Of a stretch of 64,000 bases of DNA, positions 1 to 8,061 are shown in pieces. The position numbers and the translations under genes were made by a program. The first letter of the stretch is position 1; each line of letters opens with the position of its first letter. The DNA lies in NCBI RefSeq assembly GCF_037893185.1, contig NZ_CP140772.1, positions 6,936,001 to 7,000,000 on the forward strand, in the 5' to 3' direction. This stretch comes from Chitinophaga sp. 180180018-3 (GTDB lineage Bacteria; Bacteroidota; Bacteroidia; Chitinophagales; Chitinophagaceae). Below the pieces are notes generated by a model. That model searched no databases. It was not told where the DNA came from and saw only the letters and a program-made list of their open reading frames with translations.

Positions 1-920
1 AGCAGTGCTTTGCGTGTAGCCGGCACCGGGCCAATTCCCATTACCGAAGGATCTACCCCGGCTATAGCCATGCTTTTTACCATAGCCAGTGGCTGAAGAT
101 TGAATTGCTTTAATGCTTTTGCAGAAACCACCAGGAGCACGGCTGCTCCATCGTTGATCCCTGAGGAGTTACCAGCAGTGACAGAACCATTTTTCGAGAA
201 AGCCGGCCGGAGTGCAGCCAGTTTTTCCAGTGATGTATCCCGGGGCTGCTCGTCTTTAGCAAAAATTACCGGCTCATTTTTATTCGAAGGCACTTCTACC
301 GGCACAATTTCATCCTTCCATTTGCCGGCGTCCAGGGCTGCTTTGTAGAGCGTCTGGCTGCGCAAAGCGAAAACGTCCTGGTCTTCCCGGCTTATGCTCC
401 ACTGCGTGGCTACATTTTCGGCAGTTTCGCCCATGGAATATGGATGGTACATATCGGCCAGCCTGGGATTCGTGAACCTCCAGCCGATAGTGGTGTCATA
501 TATCTCAGGCTTACGGCTGAAGGCACTATCGGCCTTGGCCATGACAAACGGAGCGCGGGTCATACTTTCCACTCCGCCGGCGAGGTATACATCTCCTTCC
601 TCACACATGACCGCCCTGGCAGCATCCATCACCGCCTGCATACCGGATGCGCATAAACGATTCACTGTACTCCCGCCCACCGTTACCGGCAACCCCGCCA
701 GCAACGCCGCCATGCGGGCTACATTCCGGTTATCTTCACCAGCCTGATTAGCAGCACCGGCAATCACATCTTCAATTACTGCAGGGGGTAATGTTTCATT
801 TCTTCCAATCAACGCCCGGATTACATGAGCAAGCAGATCATCCGGCCTGACGATGGCGAGTGTACCACCATACCGGCCGATCGGGGTGCGTACAGCGTCT
901 ACGATATATGCGACTTCCAT
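1..920 (-). CDS. pcaF: Thiolase, 3-oxoadipyl-CoA type, cut off at the window edge
   Basis: About 306 N-terminal residues of a thiolase that starts at the ATG at 920-918 and runs off the left edge. It should release acetyl-CoA from a 3-oxoacyl-CoA; the PcaF/PaaJ branch cleaves 3-oxoadipyl-CoA at the end of the beta-ketoadipate and phenylacetate pathways. Visible: the opening VRTPIGRYGG, the stretch NQAGEDNRNVARM that is characteristic of PcaF/PaaJ, and the nucleophile Cys90 in NRLCASG. The C-terminal His and Cys lie outside the window. It is divergent from rlmN across 271 bp that carries a large AT-rich dyad. A general acetyl-CoA acetyltransferase is the alternative; the cytosolic phenylacetate role is supported, weakly, by paaN at the far end of the window. 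Confidence 0.88.
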   Translation of the reverse strand, partial: MEVAYIVDAVRTPIGRYGGTLAIVRPDDLLAHVIRALIGRNETLPPAVIEDVIAGAANQAGEDNRNVARMAALLAGLPVTVGGSTVNRLCASGMQAVMDAARAVMCEEGDVYLAGGVESMTRAPFVMAKADSAFSRKPEIYDTTIGWRFTNPRLADMYHPYSMGETAENVATQWSISREDQDVFALRSQTLYKAALDAGKWKDEIVPVEVPSNKNEPVIFAKDEQPRDTSLEKLAALRPAFSKNGSVTAGNSSGINDGAAVLLVVSAKALKQFNLQPLAMVKSMAIAGVDPSVMGIGPVPATRKAL

Positions 921-1030
921 GAATGTTTTGGTTTATATGCAATATAAAATACATCCCGGCAATTCGGGCAATAAAATCTGGTGATGTACGCATGGCAGAA
1001 AATTCCCGGGCAGTATCACATCTTCCTAAA

Positions 1031-1075
1031 TTACATTATATAAAATATCTATTTAGATAATATCATATTATGTAA
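1031..1075. promoter_or_regulatory. Large AT-rich dyad between the thiolase gene and rlmN
   Basis: The core is the perfect palindrome TATCTATTTAGATA at 1046-1059. Outer arms TTACAT (1031-1036) and ATGTAA (1070-1075) extend it, with near-matching AT-rich sequence between and a one-base offset of the centre. It lies 111 bp upstream of the thiolase start and about 55 bp upstream of the rlmN -7 box. An operator for the catabolic gene is possible; an AT-rich coincidence or a terminator-like hairpin cannot be excluded. Confidence 0.4.
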
Positions 1076-1130
1076 GCTTTCACTAACCATACTTTTTCGA
1101 GGACATTCTGTCAGTACACCAAATATTACG

Positions 1131-1138
1131 TATCTTTG
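1131..1138 (+). promoter_or_regulatory. Promoter -7 box of rlmN
   Basis: TATCTTTG matches the Bacteroidota sigma-A -7 consensus TAnnTTTG. The start codon lies 53 bp downstream. A TTCTG at 1106-1110, 20 bp upstream, is a weak -33 candidate. Confidence 0.6.
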
Positions 1139-1191
1139 CCGCTACTTTCCGACTGCCGTAAGGCAGCCATTTGCTCATTTAATGGTCAATA

Positions 1192-2235
1192 ATGAAGTCT
1201 GACAATAAAAATATCCGGCATTTAAGTTTACCGGCTTTACAGGAATATTTCGGATCAATAGGCGAAAAGCCTTTCCGCGCGAAACAGGTGTATGAATGGA
1301 TATGGCTCCGTCATGCTGATAGTTTCGAGGCAATGACCAATCTCTCCAAGGATCTGCGGCAGAAATTAGCTGAACATTTTACCATTCCGGCCGTAAAAGT
1401 AGATACCATACAGCAAAGCAATGATGGCACTATCAAGAGCCGTTTCCGCCTGCATGACAATCATCTGGTGGAAGGGGTACTGATTCCCACTGACACCCGG
1501 CAGACAGCCTGTGTTTCGTCACAGGTAGGTTGCAGCCTGAGCTGTAAATTTTGCGCCACCGGGTTTATGGACCGCAAGCGGAACCTCGAATATGACGAGA
1601 TCTATGATGAGGTTGCCCTGATTAATCAGCAGGCACTGGAAACCTATGGAAAAAAATTGAGTAACATCGTATTCATGGGAATGGGAGAGCCTTTGCTGAA
1701 TTACAAAAATGTACTGAAAGCTATAGAACGGATCACTGCTGAAGACGGGCTGGGCATGTCGCCCAAGCGCATTACCGTTTCCACGGCAGGAGTAGCCAAG
1801 ATGATCCGCCAGCTGGGGGATGACAAGGTCCGTTTCAACCTGGCCCTTTCCCTGCACGCTGCCAATGATAAAAAACGCAGTGAGATCATGCCCATCAACG
1901 ACTCCAATAATCTGAAGGAGTTGATTGCAGCGCTGAATCATTTCTATAAAGAAACAGGCAACGATATTTCCTTTGAATACATTCTCTTCAAGGATTTTAA
2001 CGATTCAAAGGAAGATGCGGACGAACTGATCAGGATTTTCCGGCAGGTGCCGGCCGACCTGGTGAATATCATCGAATACAACCCCATCGATATGGCCAGG
2101 TTCCAGAAACCGGATGCACTCGTTGCTGAAGAATTCATGGAATATCTGGGTAAAAATCGTGTGAATGCAAGATTACGCCGCAGCCGGGGTAAGGATATAG
2201 ATGCTGCCTGCGGACAACTGGCGAACAAAGGCTGA
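1192..2235 (+). CDS. rlmN: Dual-specificity 23S rRNA/tRNA adenine-C2 methyltransferase RlmN
   Basis: Radical-SAM enzyme of 347 residues that methylates C2 of A2503 in 23S rRNA and of A37 in some tRNAs, in the cytosol. The cluster motif CxxxCxxC is Cys114, Cys118 and Cys121 (CSLSCKFC). Cys340 in AACGQLA near the C terminus corresponds to the methyl-carrying cysteine, and Cys107 to the partner cysteine of the family. GMGEPLLN is the usual GGEP-like SAM motif. Length is normal for RlmN. The ATG at 1192 is preferred over an out-of-frame ATG at 1182. Two pseudouridine synthase genes follow, so this is an RNA-modification neighbourhood. Confidence 0.96.
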   Translation: MKSDNKNIRHLSLPALQEYFGSIGEKPFRAKQVYEWIWLRHADSFEAMTNLSKDLRQKLAEHFTIPAVKVDTIQQSNDGTIKSRFRLHDNHLVEGVLIPTDTRQTACVSSQVGCSLSCKFCATGFMDRKRNLEYDEIYDEVALINQQALETYGKKLSNIVFMGMGEPLLNYKNVLKAIERITAEDGLGMSPKRITVSTAGVAKMIRQLGDDKVRFNLALSLHAANDKKRSEIMPINDSNNLKELIAALNHFYKETGNDISFEYILFKDFNDSKEDADELIRIFRQVPADLVNIIEYNPIDMARFQKPDALVAEEFMEYLGKNRVNARLRRSRGKDIDAACGQLANKG

Positions 2236-2294
2236 TAAAAAACTAAATACTCTTATGGGTCATGCTTTGCATGATCATCAACTAATAATAATTT

Positions 2295-3752
2295 ATGAAG
2301 AAAGATCAACCTGCTAAAAAAGGGTTTAGTCCTTCGAAGGACAACAGGTTCGGGAAAAACGATAAACCAGCAGGCAAACGTAGCCGCTTCTCCGACAATG
2401 GCGAAAGACCAGGAAAAGCTTCTGCAAAAGACAGTCACAGGGATGGAACGTTTTCGGGTAAATCACGTTTTCAGGGTGAGAAATCCGGTGATGAAAAATC
2501 CGGCTTCGGCAAACGCAGCTTCAACAGCGGCGATACGAAGTTTACACGTGGCGACAAAAGCAAGCGCTTTGGAAATGATGAAAGCAAAACCGGCAACAGC
2601 GGAACGAAAACCGGACGATTCGGTGCAGATAAAAGCCGTTTCGGTGCAGATAAAAAAGAATTCCGCAAACCCGCAGATGGCACTTTCAAAAGTGGCTTTA
2701 ATAAAGACAAAGGATTCTCAAAGCAGGACGACAATAAACCCGCTTTCAGGAGAGAAAGTACTGACGGTTCCGGCGAAAAGCCTGCCCGTAAACGGACTTA
2801 CGGCGCTACCAGCACCCGAAAAAACGATGACAGTGCCTTTCATTTCCATGGCGATGGTAAAAAGGGCGCCAATCGCGAAACACCCAGTGGGTTTAATCGT
2901 AAGAAATTCTTTGATAAAACCAATGAACGTTTCGCTGACAAACAGGACAGAAAGAAGAAAATAAAAGTAAGGACACCTGACAATACCGGGTCGGGCGACC
3001 ACCATAAAGAAAGCAAAGAAAGTATATTTGGTCCGGGTGAGATGCCATTGAACAAATATATTGCGCACTGTGGCCTTTGCTCTCGCAGGAAAGCAGTTGA
3101 TTTCATTAAAGAAGGGAAGGTGACAGTGAACGGACAACTGGTGACAGAACCGGCCACAAAAGTGACTAACAAAGATGTGGTAACGATGCTGGATAAAAAG
3201 CTGCAGCTCACCAAAAACCTCCTGTATATTCTGCTCAATAAACCCAAAGGATACATTACTACTACAGATGACCCGGAAGGGCGCAGAACAGTAATGGATC
3301 TTATTCAGGAAGCTACAGAAAATGAAAGGGTGTATCCGGTGGGCCGGCTCGACCGGAATACTTCCGGCTTATTGCTACTGACCAATGATGGAGAGCTTGC
3401 GCAGCGTCTGGCACATCCGAAAAACAACATCAAAAAGATCTATCAGGTAGAACTGGATAAACCGCTTACCAAGACTGATTTCGACAAGATCCTTGCAGGC
3501 GTGACACTGGAAGACGGCGTGGCGAATGTAGATGCACTGGGTTATGTAGATCCGAAAGACAAGCGCCAGATAGGTATTGAGATTCACAGTGGTAAAAACC
3601 GTATTGTACGCCGCATCTTCGAGCACCTGGAATACAATGTGGAAAAACTGGACCGTGTGATGTATGCGGGTTTGACGAAGAAAACACTGAATCGTGGGCA
3701 GTGGCGCTTCCTTACAGAAAAGGAAGTGATATTACTGAAACACTTTAAATAA
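2295..3752 (+). CDS. RsuA/RluB-family pseudouridine synthase with a long disordered N-terminal extension
   Basis: 485 residues. The first ~248 are low-complexity, rich in Lys, Arg, Gly, Ser, Phe and Asp, with short repeats such as KSRFGADKSRFGADK. An S4 RNA-binding domain follows (about 250-300, starting MPLNKYIAHCGLCSRRKAV), then the RsuA-type catalytic domain with VGRLDRNTSG, where Asp353 is the catalytic aspartate. The family makes pseudouridine in rRNA (RluB position 2605, RluE 2457, RsuA 516); the exact target here is not visible. The basic tail probably adds RNA affinity (inference). It lies 59 bp after rlmN, and a small hairpin TCATGC-TTT-GCATGA sits at 2260-2274 in that gap. The next synthase gene starts 17 bp downstream. 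Confidence 0.92.
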   Translation: MKKDQPAKKGFSPSKDNRFGKNDKPAGKRSRFSDNGERPGKASAKDSHRDGTFSGKSRFQGEKSGDEKSGFGKRSFNSGDTKFTRGDKSKRFGNDESKTGNSGTKTGRFGADKSRFGADKKEFRKPADGTFKSGFNKDKGFSKQDDNKPAFRRESTDGSGEKPARKRTYGATSTRKNDDSAFHFHGDGKKGANRETPSGFNRKKFFDKTNERFADKQDRKKKIKVRTPDNTGSGDHHKESKESIFGPGEMPLNKYIAHCGLCSRRKAVDFIKEGKVTVNGQLVTEPATKVTNKDVVTMLDKKLQLTKNLLYILLNKPKGYITTTDDPEGRRTVMDLIQEATENERVYPVGRLDRNTSGLLLLTNDGELAQRLAHPKNNIKKIYQVELDKPLTKTDFDKILAGVTLEDGVANVDALGYVDPKDKRQIGIEIHSGKNRIVRRIFEHLEYNVEKLDRVMYAGLTKKTLNRGQWRFLTEKEVILLKHFK

Positions 3753-3769
3753 TAACTGCTGTAGACCTG

Positions 3770-4516
3770 ATGCGATTAGCTGAGCATATAATACTTGAAA
3801 CACCTGATTTTGTTGTGGTCAACAAGCCTTCAGGTGTACTTACATTACCCGACCGCCACGACAATGAGCTTACCTCTCTGATAGCCATTATGAAAAAGGC
3901 ATATGGAGAGATATATACCGTTCATCGCCTGGATCGTGATACCAGCGGCATTATACTATTTGCCCGGACTGAAGCGGCTCATAAATACTATTCCCAGCTG
4001 TTTGAAAGCAGGGATGTGAAAAAATTCTACCTGGGCCTGGTTAGCGGACAGTTGTCGGTTAAACAGGGCAATGTTAGTGAAGGTATCATGGAGCATCCTG
4101 TGCAGAAGGGGAAGATGGTGACAAACCGCAAGGGGAAGCCTTCCTCCACGGATTATGAAGTACTGGAAGAATTTGGGCTGTATAGCCTGGTAAAACTGCA
4201 GATACATACCGGTCGTACCCACCAGATCAGGGTACACATGAAATATCTCGGCCATCCCATTGCTGTGGATGAATTTTATGGTAGTGCACAACCAGTGTTA
4301 TTATCCGCTATCAAGAAAAAATTCAAGTTGGGCAAGCACACAGAAGAAGAACGGCCATTGTTAAACCGGCTGGCCTTACATGCGTGGATGCTGATTTTCA
4401 AAGATCCTTCCGGAAAAGAGTATACTATTGAGGCGCCCTTACCCAAAGATATGCACGCATTGCTGACTCAATTGAGGAAGAGCAAGAAAGGAATTACGAA
4501 TTATCGTGGCTCTTAA
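3770..4516 (+). CDS. RluA-family pseudouridine synthase
   Basis: 248 residues without an S4 domain. The RluA catalytic motif HRLDRDTSG carries Asp55, and the later HTGRTHQIRVH is the other signature of the family. The target, in 23S rRNA or tRNA, cannot be read from the sequence. It is 17 bp after the RluB-like gene and probably co-transcribed. The last codons (KGITNYRGS) are encoded by DNA (GGAATTACGAATTA) that also occurs in the outer arms of the perfect palindrome at 16338-16453; this may be a tail changed by a repeat or chance. Confidence 0.93.
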   Translation: MRLAEHIILETPDFVVVNKPSGVLTLPDRHDNELTSLIAIMKKAYGEIYTVHRLDRDTSGIILFARTEAAHKYYSQLFESRDVKKFYLGLVSGQLSVKQGNVSEGIMEHPVQKGKMVTNRKGKPSSTDYEVLEEFGLYSLVKLQIHTGRTHQIRVHMKYLGHPIAVDEFYGSAQPVLLSAIKKKFKLGKHTEEERPLLNRLALHAWMLIFKDPSGKEYTIEAPLPKDMHALLTQLRKSKKGITNYRGS

Positions 4517-4523
4517 AAAGAAA

Positions 4524-4545
4524 AAACGGGGAGAAATCCCCGTTT
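4524..4545. terminator. Hairpin between converging genes, mainly terminating the peroxiredoxin gene
   Basis: AAACGGGGA (4524-4532) pairs with TCCCCGTTT (4537-4545) across a 4-base loop. Read on the minus strand it is followed by TTTCTTTTT, so it best suits the peroxiredoxin gene; the plus-strand side has no T tract. Confidence 0.75.
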
Positions 4546-4611
4546 CGTAAAAATCAAAAACCAACCATTAAAAAGTCTTTATATAAAGCCTTGCGGCATC
4601 ATTATCTATAT

Positions 4612-5247
4612 CTATTTATTCGGCTGCGGTGTGGTTCTCAGATAAGGCTTGATAATTTTGTGGCCTTTCGGAAAACGAGCAGGAATATCTGCTGTTGGTA
4701 CTGCTGCTGTTACAATTACATCTTCACCATCTTTCCAGTCGGCCGGTGTGGCTACACTGTATTTGGCGGTTAGTTGTAAGGAGTCCAGTACTCTCAGCAC
4801 TTCTACGAAATTTCTTCCTGTAGAGGCCGGATAAGTGATAATCAGTTTTATCTTTTTGTCTGGTCCTATGATAAACAGCGATCTAACAGTAAATGTTTCA
4901 GAGGCATTTGGATGGATCATATCATACAAATTGGCCACTGTTCTGTTTTCGTCTGCAATAATAGGGAAAGTTACGTCACAGTTTTGTGTTTCGTTAATAT
5001 CATTTATCCAGCTCAGGTGTTTATCCAGAGGATCAACGCTGACAGCCAGCACTTTTGTATTGCGTTTTGCGAACTCATCATTCAGCTGTGCCGTTCTTCC
5101 CAGTTCGGTAGTACATACCGGGGTAAAGTCAGCCGGATGAGAAAATAAGATTCCCCAACCTTCACCGAGGAAATCGTAAAAATCTATTTCCCCTATTGTG
5201 GTATTGGCCTTGAAATTAGGAGCAGCGTCGCCCAGTCTTAAACTCAT
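4612..5247 (-). CDS. 1-Cys peroxiredoxin (Prx6 type)
   Basis: 211 residues of the AhpC/TSA thioredoxin fold, reducing hydrogen and organic peroxides. The peroxidatic site is Cys45 in FSHPADFTPVCTTE, with Pro38 and Thr42 before it as in all peroxiredoxins. The long C-terminal part with WKDGEDVIV and FPKG is the Prx6 hallmark. No resolving cysteine is evident, so it should depend on an external thiol; bshA elsewhere in the window makes bacillithiol a candidate (inference). A -7 box stands 21 bp upstream. It converges on the pseudouridine synthase operon. Confidence 0.94.
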   Translation of the reverse strand: MSLRLGDAAPNFKANTTIGEIDFYDFLGEGWGILFSHPADFTPVCTTELGRTAQLNDEFAKRNTKVLAVSVDPLDKHLSWINDINETQNCDVTFPIIADENRTVANLYDMIHPNASETFTVRSLFIIGPDKKIKLIITYPASTGRNFVEVLRVLDSLQLTAKYSVATPADWKDGEDVIVTAAVPTADIPARFPKGHKIIKPYLRTTPQPNK

Positions 5248-5267
5248 AGCTTTACGATTTATTTGAC

Positions 5268-5275
5268 CAAAAATA
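5268..5275 (-). promoter_or_regulatory. Promoter -7 box of the peroxiredoxin gene
   Basis: On the minus strand this reads TATTTTTG, matching TAnnTTTG, 20 bp before the start codon. No clear TTTG -33 element is seen. Confidence 0.5.
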
Positions 5276-5442
5276 GCATTTTCCTATAAGATTTATAGAC
5301 TTTAAAGGAATTTTTTCAGATTTTTGAAGATTTTTTTTTGGGGTTAGGTTATTGGGGTTAACAAACAATGTAAAACAGGGTTAATTCACATGGATAAAGG
5401 GGGTTAATAAAACGGATAAAACACTGTACGACAATTACTTAT

Positions 5443-6060
5443 CTATTTTGAGGCATGGAGCTGCCACGCATAATAAGCCATGCTGAACTTATTACTGTCT
5501 TCCAGTCCGGCTTTTATCCGGGCAGCCTCATCCCCCATCTCTATTTCCACATAACCGAGATATAGGTTATAAGCATTATGGAGCATCTGGATACAGTACT
5601 CCATTTTTTCATCTGCGTCGTGGGCGATAAACCCGGCAGCCGGGGGCAGATCTGTTTCCACCGGCAGCTGAACAACGCGTTCTATATAGTAACATTCTTC
5701 ATTGGCATATGCCTCCCAGTTTTCGTCCTGGCTGAGGCAGGGCCTGCGCAAATGAAAAACGAGTGAGTCAAAAATCACTGCAGCTCCCAATTCCGCCTCC
5801 AGATCGATCATGTCGGGCGTGCGGCACATATTCTCCAGTTTATTCACGATGGTCATCTGCACGGCATCATGTTTATCCTGGCTGAAACGCAACATGGTGT
5901 TCATTACTTCATAAGTAGTTACAAAATCACAGGGATACCATTCATCACCCTGTTGTACCTGGCCCCAGAGTGTCAGATAATTGGAATCATCCAGGATAAT
6001 CTGACCAATTGATATACCCTGTATATTGGTAATGGCTGTTGTTGTATTTACCTTGTTCAT
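5443..6060 (-). CDS. Protein of unknown function, divergent from a WYL regulator
   Basis: I do not recognise this 205-residue protein. It has no signal peptide, no membrane segment and no motif I can name. It is acidic and rich in Tyr, Glu and Asp, with three cysteines besides the Cys in WYPCDF (MCRTP, PCLS, EECYY, EYCIQ). It looks like a small soluble cytosolic protein. Its start lies 139 bp from that of the WYL-domain regulator on the other strand, and the shared gap holds its -7 box and a palindrome, so control by that regulator is a fair guess. Coding reality is supported by uninterrupted length, ATG start and the promoter. Confidence 0.75.
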   Translation of the reverse strand: MNKVNTTTAITNIQGISIGQIILDDSNYLTLWGQVQQGDEWYPCDFVTTYEVMNTMLRFSQDKHDAVQMTIVNKLENMCRTPDMIDLEAELGAAVIFDSLVFHLRRPCLSQDENWEAYANEECYYIERVVQLPVETDLPPAAGFIAHDADEKMEYCIQMLHNAYNLYLGYVEIEMGDEAARIKAGLEDSNKFSMAYYAWQLHASK

Positions 6061-6084
6061 AACTATTAGGTTTTAATAACACTA

Positions 6085-6092
6085 CAAAACTA
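6085..6092 (-). promoter_or_regulatory. Promoter -7 box of the unknown gene at 5443-6060
   Basis: Reads TAGTTTTG on the minus strand, 24 bp before the ATG at 6060. A dyad lies 10 bp further upstream. Confidence 0.55.
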
Positions 6093-6102
6093 TCAGGGCT
6101 GC

Positions 6103-6119
6103 ACGCAAAGAATTTGCGT
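6103..6119. promoter_or_regulatory. Palindrome in the gap shared with the WYL regulator
   Basis: ACGCAAA-GAA-TTTGCGT, a perfect 7-bp inverted repeat with a 3-bp centre. It lies just upstream of the -7 box at 6085-6092, in the region where a -33 element would be, and 80 bp from the regulator start. This is the usual place for an operator of an autoregulated divergent pair. Confidence 0.45.
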
Positions 6120-6199
6120 AGTGATCTTTTTGCAATTATTTTTTTATTGAGATTTCCAAAAGGGGGAAATTCTTATTTTTAATCTCTAAATTTTATCTT

Positions 6200-7204
6200 T
6201 TGCCAAAGAATAAAGACGCTGTATCGCGCTACCGTTGGATCGATGAGCGGTTGCGTGCCAAGCAAAAACCCAAACCCTCCCTGGATGACCTGATTGAATA
6301 CGTGTCTGAAAAAATGGGAACCGGTATTTCCACCCGTACCATTCAGAAAGATATCCAGGATATGCGCCAGGACCCTGAGCTGAACTACATGGCGCCCATT
6401 GTATATGACCGTAGCAGCGGCACTTACCGCTATTCAGATGATGATTTCTCTATCGGTAACTCCCCTATAGAAGAAGCAGATCTGCAGGGACTGGAAATTG
6501 CGATCGGCATTCTTGAACAGTTCCGCAGCCTACCTGTAATACAACAATTTGAAGACGCGATTCTGAAAATTGCCGCTAACCTGAAAATGAACCGGGAAGC
6601 GCTGCAGCATCAGGGTTTGATTAAATTCTCCCGTGCCTCCCAATACAAAGGAGCAGAACATATTCCGGAAATTGTAGACGCTATCAAAAACCTTGAAGTG
6701 ATCAGGATCGCCTATCAGAGCTTCGAAAGAAATGAGCCGAAAGAACATTGGGTGGAGCCTTATCACCTGCGGGAATACCAGCACCGTTTTTACCTGATCG
6801 GTAAAAGTCAGAAAACACGTGGCGGCGCGGTGATTACTTTTGCACTCGACAGGGTAGTAAAACTCTGGCCTACCAATAAACACTTTGATGAAAAGAATTT
6901 TGATGAGGCCAGTTATTTTCAGCATGCCGTGGGCATTACTGTACACGAAGGAGCACCTGAAAATGTATTACTCAGCTTTACCCCAAAACAGGGTAAGTAT
7001 GTAAAATCACAGCCTATACACGCTTCTCAGAAAGTAGTGGAAGATAATAGTAAGGAATGCCGTATATCCCTGAACGTGGTAATTAACCCTGAGCTTACAA
7101 TGACACTGCTCAGTTACGGAGCCCAGGTAAAAGTGCTGAAACCAGCTCACCTGGTAAAAAAGATTGCTGAAGAATCGAAATCTGTAGCGGGGTTATACAA
7201 ATAA
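6200..7204 (+). CDS. WYL-domain transcriptional regulator
   Basis: 334 residues. An N-terminal helix-turn-helix (about 1-70; STRTIQKDIQDMR) is followed by a WYL domain (about 150-235, with AYQSFERNEPKEHWVEPYHL and REYQHRFYLIG) and a C-terminal WCX-like extension. WYL domains bind nucleotides or nucleic acid ligands and often act in stress, DNA damage or defence control. I chose the TTG at 6200 because the opening MPKNKDAVSRYRWID is the usual start of Bacteroidota WYL proteins and no in-frame ATG precedes it. The TTG is itself part of TATCTTTTG, a near-perfect -7 box, so either the real promoter lies further upstream or the gene has an unusual start. Confidence 0.9.
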   Translation: MPKNKDAVSRYRWIDERLRAKQKPKPSLDDLIEYVSEKMGTGISTRTIQKDIQDMRQDPELNYMAPIVYDRSSGTYRYSDDDFSIGNSPIEEADLQGLEIAIGILEQFRSLPVIQQFEDAILKIAANLKMNREALQHQGLIKFSRASQYKGAEHIPEIVDAIKNLEVIRIAYQSFERNEPKEHWVEPYHLREYQHRFYLIGKSQKTRGGAVITFALDRVVKLWPTNKHFDEKNFDEASYFQHAVGITVHEGAPENVLLSFTPKQGKYVKSQPIHASQKVVEDNSKECRISLNVVINPELTMTLLSYGAQVKVLKPAHLVKKIAEESKSVAGLYK

Positions 7205-7207
7205 AAC

Positions 7208-7235
7208 AGGTGCGGCTCCGTCTGAGGCCGCACCT
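7208..7235. terminator. Hairpin terminator between converging genes
   Basis: AGGTGCGGC (7208-7216) pairs with GCCGCACCT (7227-7235). On the minus strand the hairpin is followed by GTTTTATTT, so it fits termination of the gene at 7244-7984. Confidence 0.75.
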
Positions 7236-7243
7236 GGAAAAAA

Positions 7244-7984
7244 TCATTTGGCAGGTTTTGCAAACAGACTGTCTGCAACTGGAACATTATGATCTATCTT
7301 AATAATATTAATTTTGACATCCCCCGGTTGCTGCAGAGTTGTTCCGGGATATGCGAGCCCCTCCGATGTTTTCCGGTAATCAGACAATAACGTTACCACT
7401 TCCAGATCCTGTCCCTTAATATTTACGTTGTTGAGAATCTTTACCACGAAAAAGGTTTTCGCATCCAGGAAAGCGTATCCTGCTTTGCCATCTTCTGATA
7501 TGATCTTCAGTTTATAGGCAGGAGCACCGTTAACAGTATCCTTTCCCGCCAATTCTATCTTCTTGCCTTTACTTTTGTAATCATACAACTCTCCTCTCAG
7601 GTCCAGCTGAGATTTCATCAACTTCGCGGTTGCCGCATCCATGTCCTGTGGTTCGGTTTGCATCATTACCGGCATCAGGGTCCAACCGGAGCCGGAAGTC
7701 ACCACCTGGATATTATTGGCTCCCATTACATTGAATTCGAGGCGCATACCTTCATCCTGCTTTACCCATCTTTTGATTGGTATTGTCTGTCCCTGCACTT
7801 CCATATTGCCTTCTATATATTGTGTTTTGAGTCCCTTCAACTTAGCATTTCCTCCCATGGCTTCGGTGTTTTTGGACAGAATATCATCCACAGACTGCGC
7901 ATAAGCGCCGATACCAGCCAATAGTACCCCTGTCAGGAATGCAAGAAATTTAGTACGGATCATATAGTTAATTGCTTTTGTCAT
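7244..7984 (-). CDS. LolA-fold outer-membrane lipoprotein-sorting-like exported protein
   Basis: 246 residues, signal peptide ending near AYAQS (if the start is the second Met at 7963 the signal is 22 residues; both starts are possible). The mature part has the alternating beta pattern and phrases typical of LolA/LolB-like proteins: VDDILSKNTEAMGG, GKDTVNGAPAYKLKI, FLDAKTFFVVK. It should act in the periplasm or at the outer membrane, perhaps binding lipids; true LolA chaperone function is not shown. It stands alone between a terminator and the divergent adenine deaminase gene, 77 bp away. Confidence 0.82.
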   Translation of the reverse strand: MTKAINYMIRTKFLAFLTGVLLAGIGAYAQSVDDILSKNTEAMGGNAKLKGLKTQYIEGNMEVQGQTIPIKRWVKQDEGMRLEFNVMGANNIQVVTSGSGWTLMPVMMQTEPQDMDAATAKLMKSQLDLRGELYDYKSKGKKIELAGKDTVNGAPAYKLKIISEDGKAGYAFLDAKTFFVVKILNNVNIKGQDLEVVTLLSDYRKTSEGLAYPGTTLQQPGDVKINIIKIDHNVPVADSLFAKPAK

Positions 7985-8061
7985 TAAAGATAACTTCTCC
8001 GCTCATCTTCACCAAAAATGCGCCAGGATTATAAATGCCCGCTATTCCTTAGCTTTACGCC

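Noticed and set aside
2398..2964. 188-residue frame inside the pseudouridine synthase gene
   Set aside because: It overlaps the repetitive coding extension in another frame and has no domain; a by-product of the low-complexity DNA.
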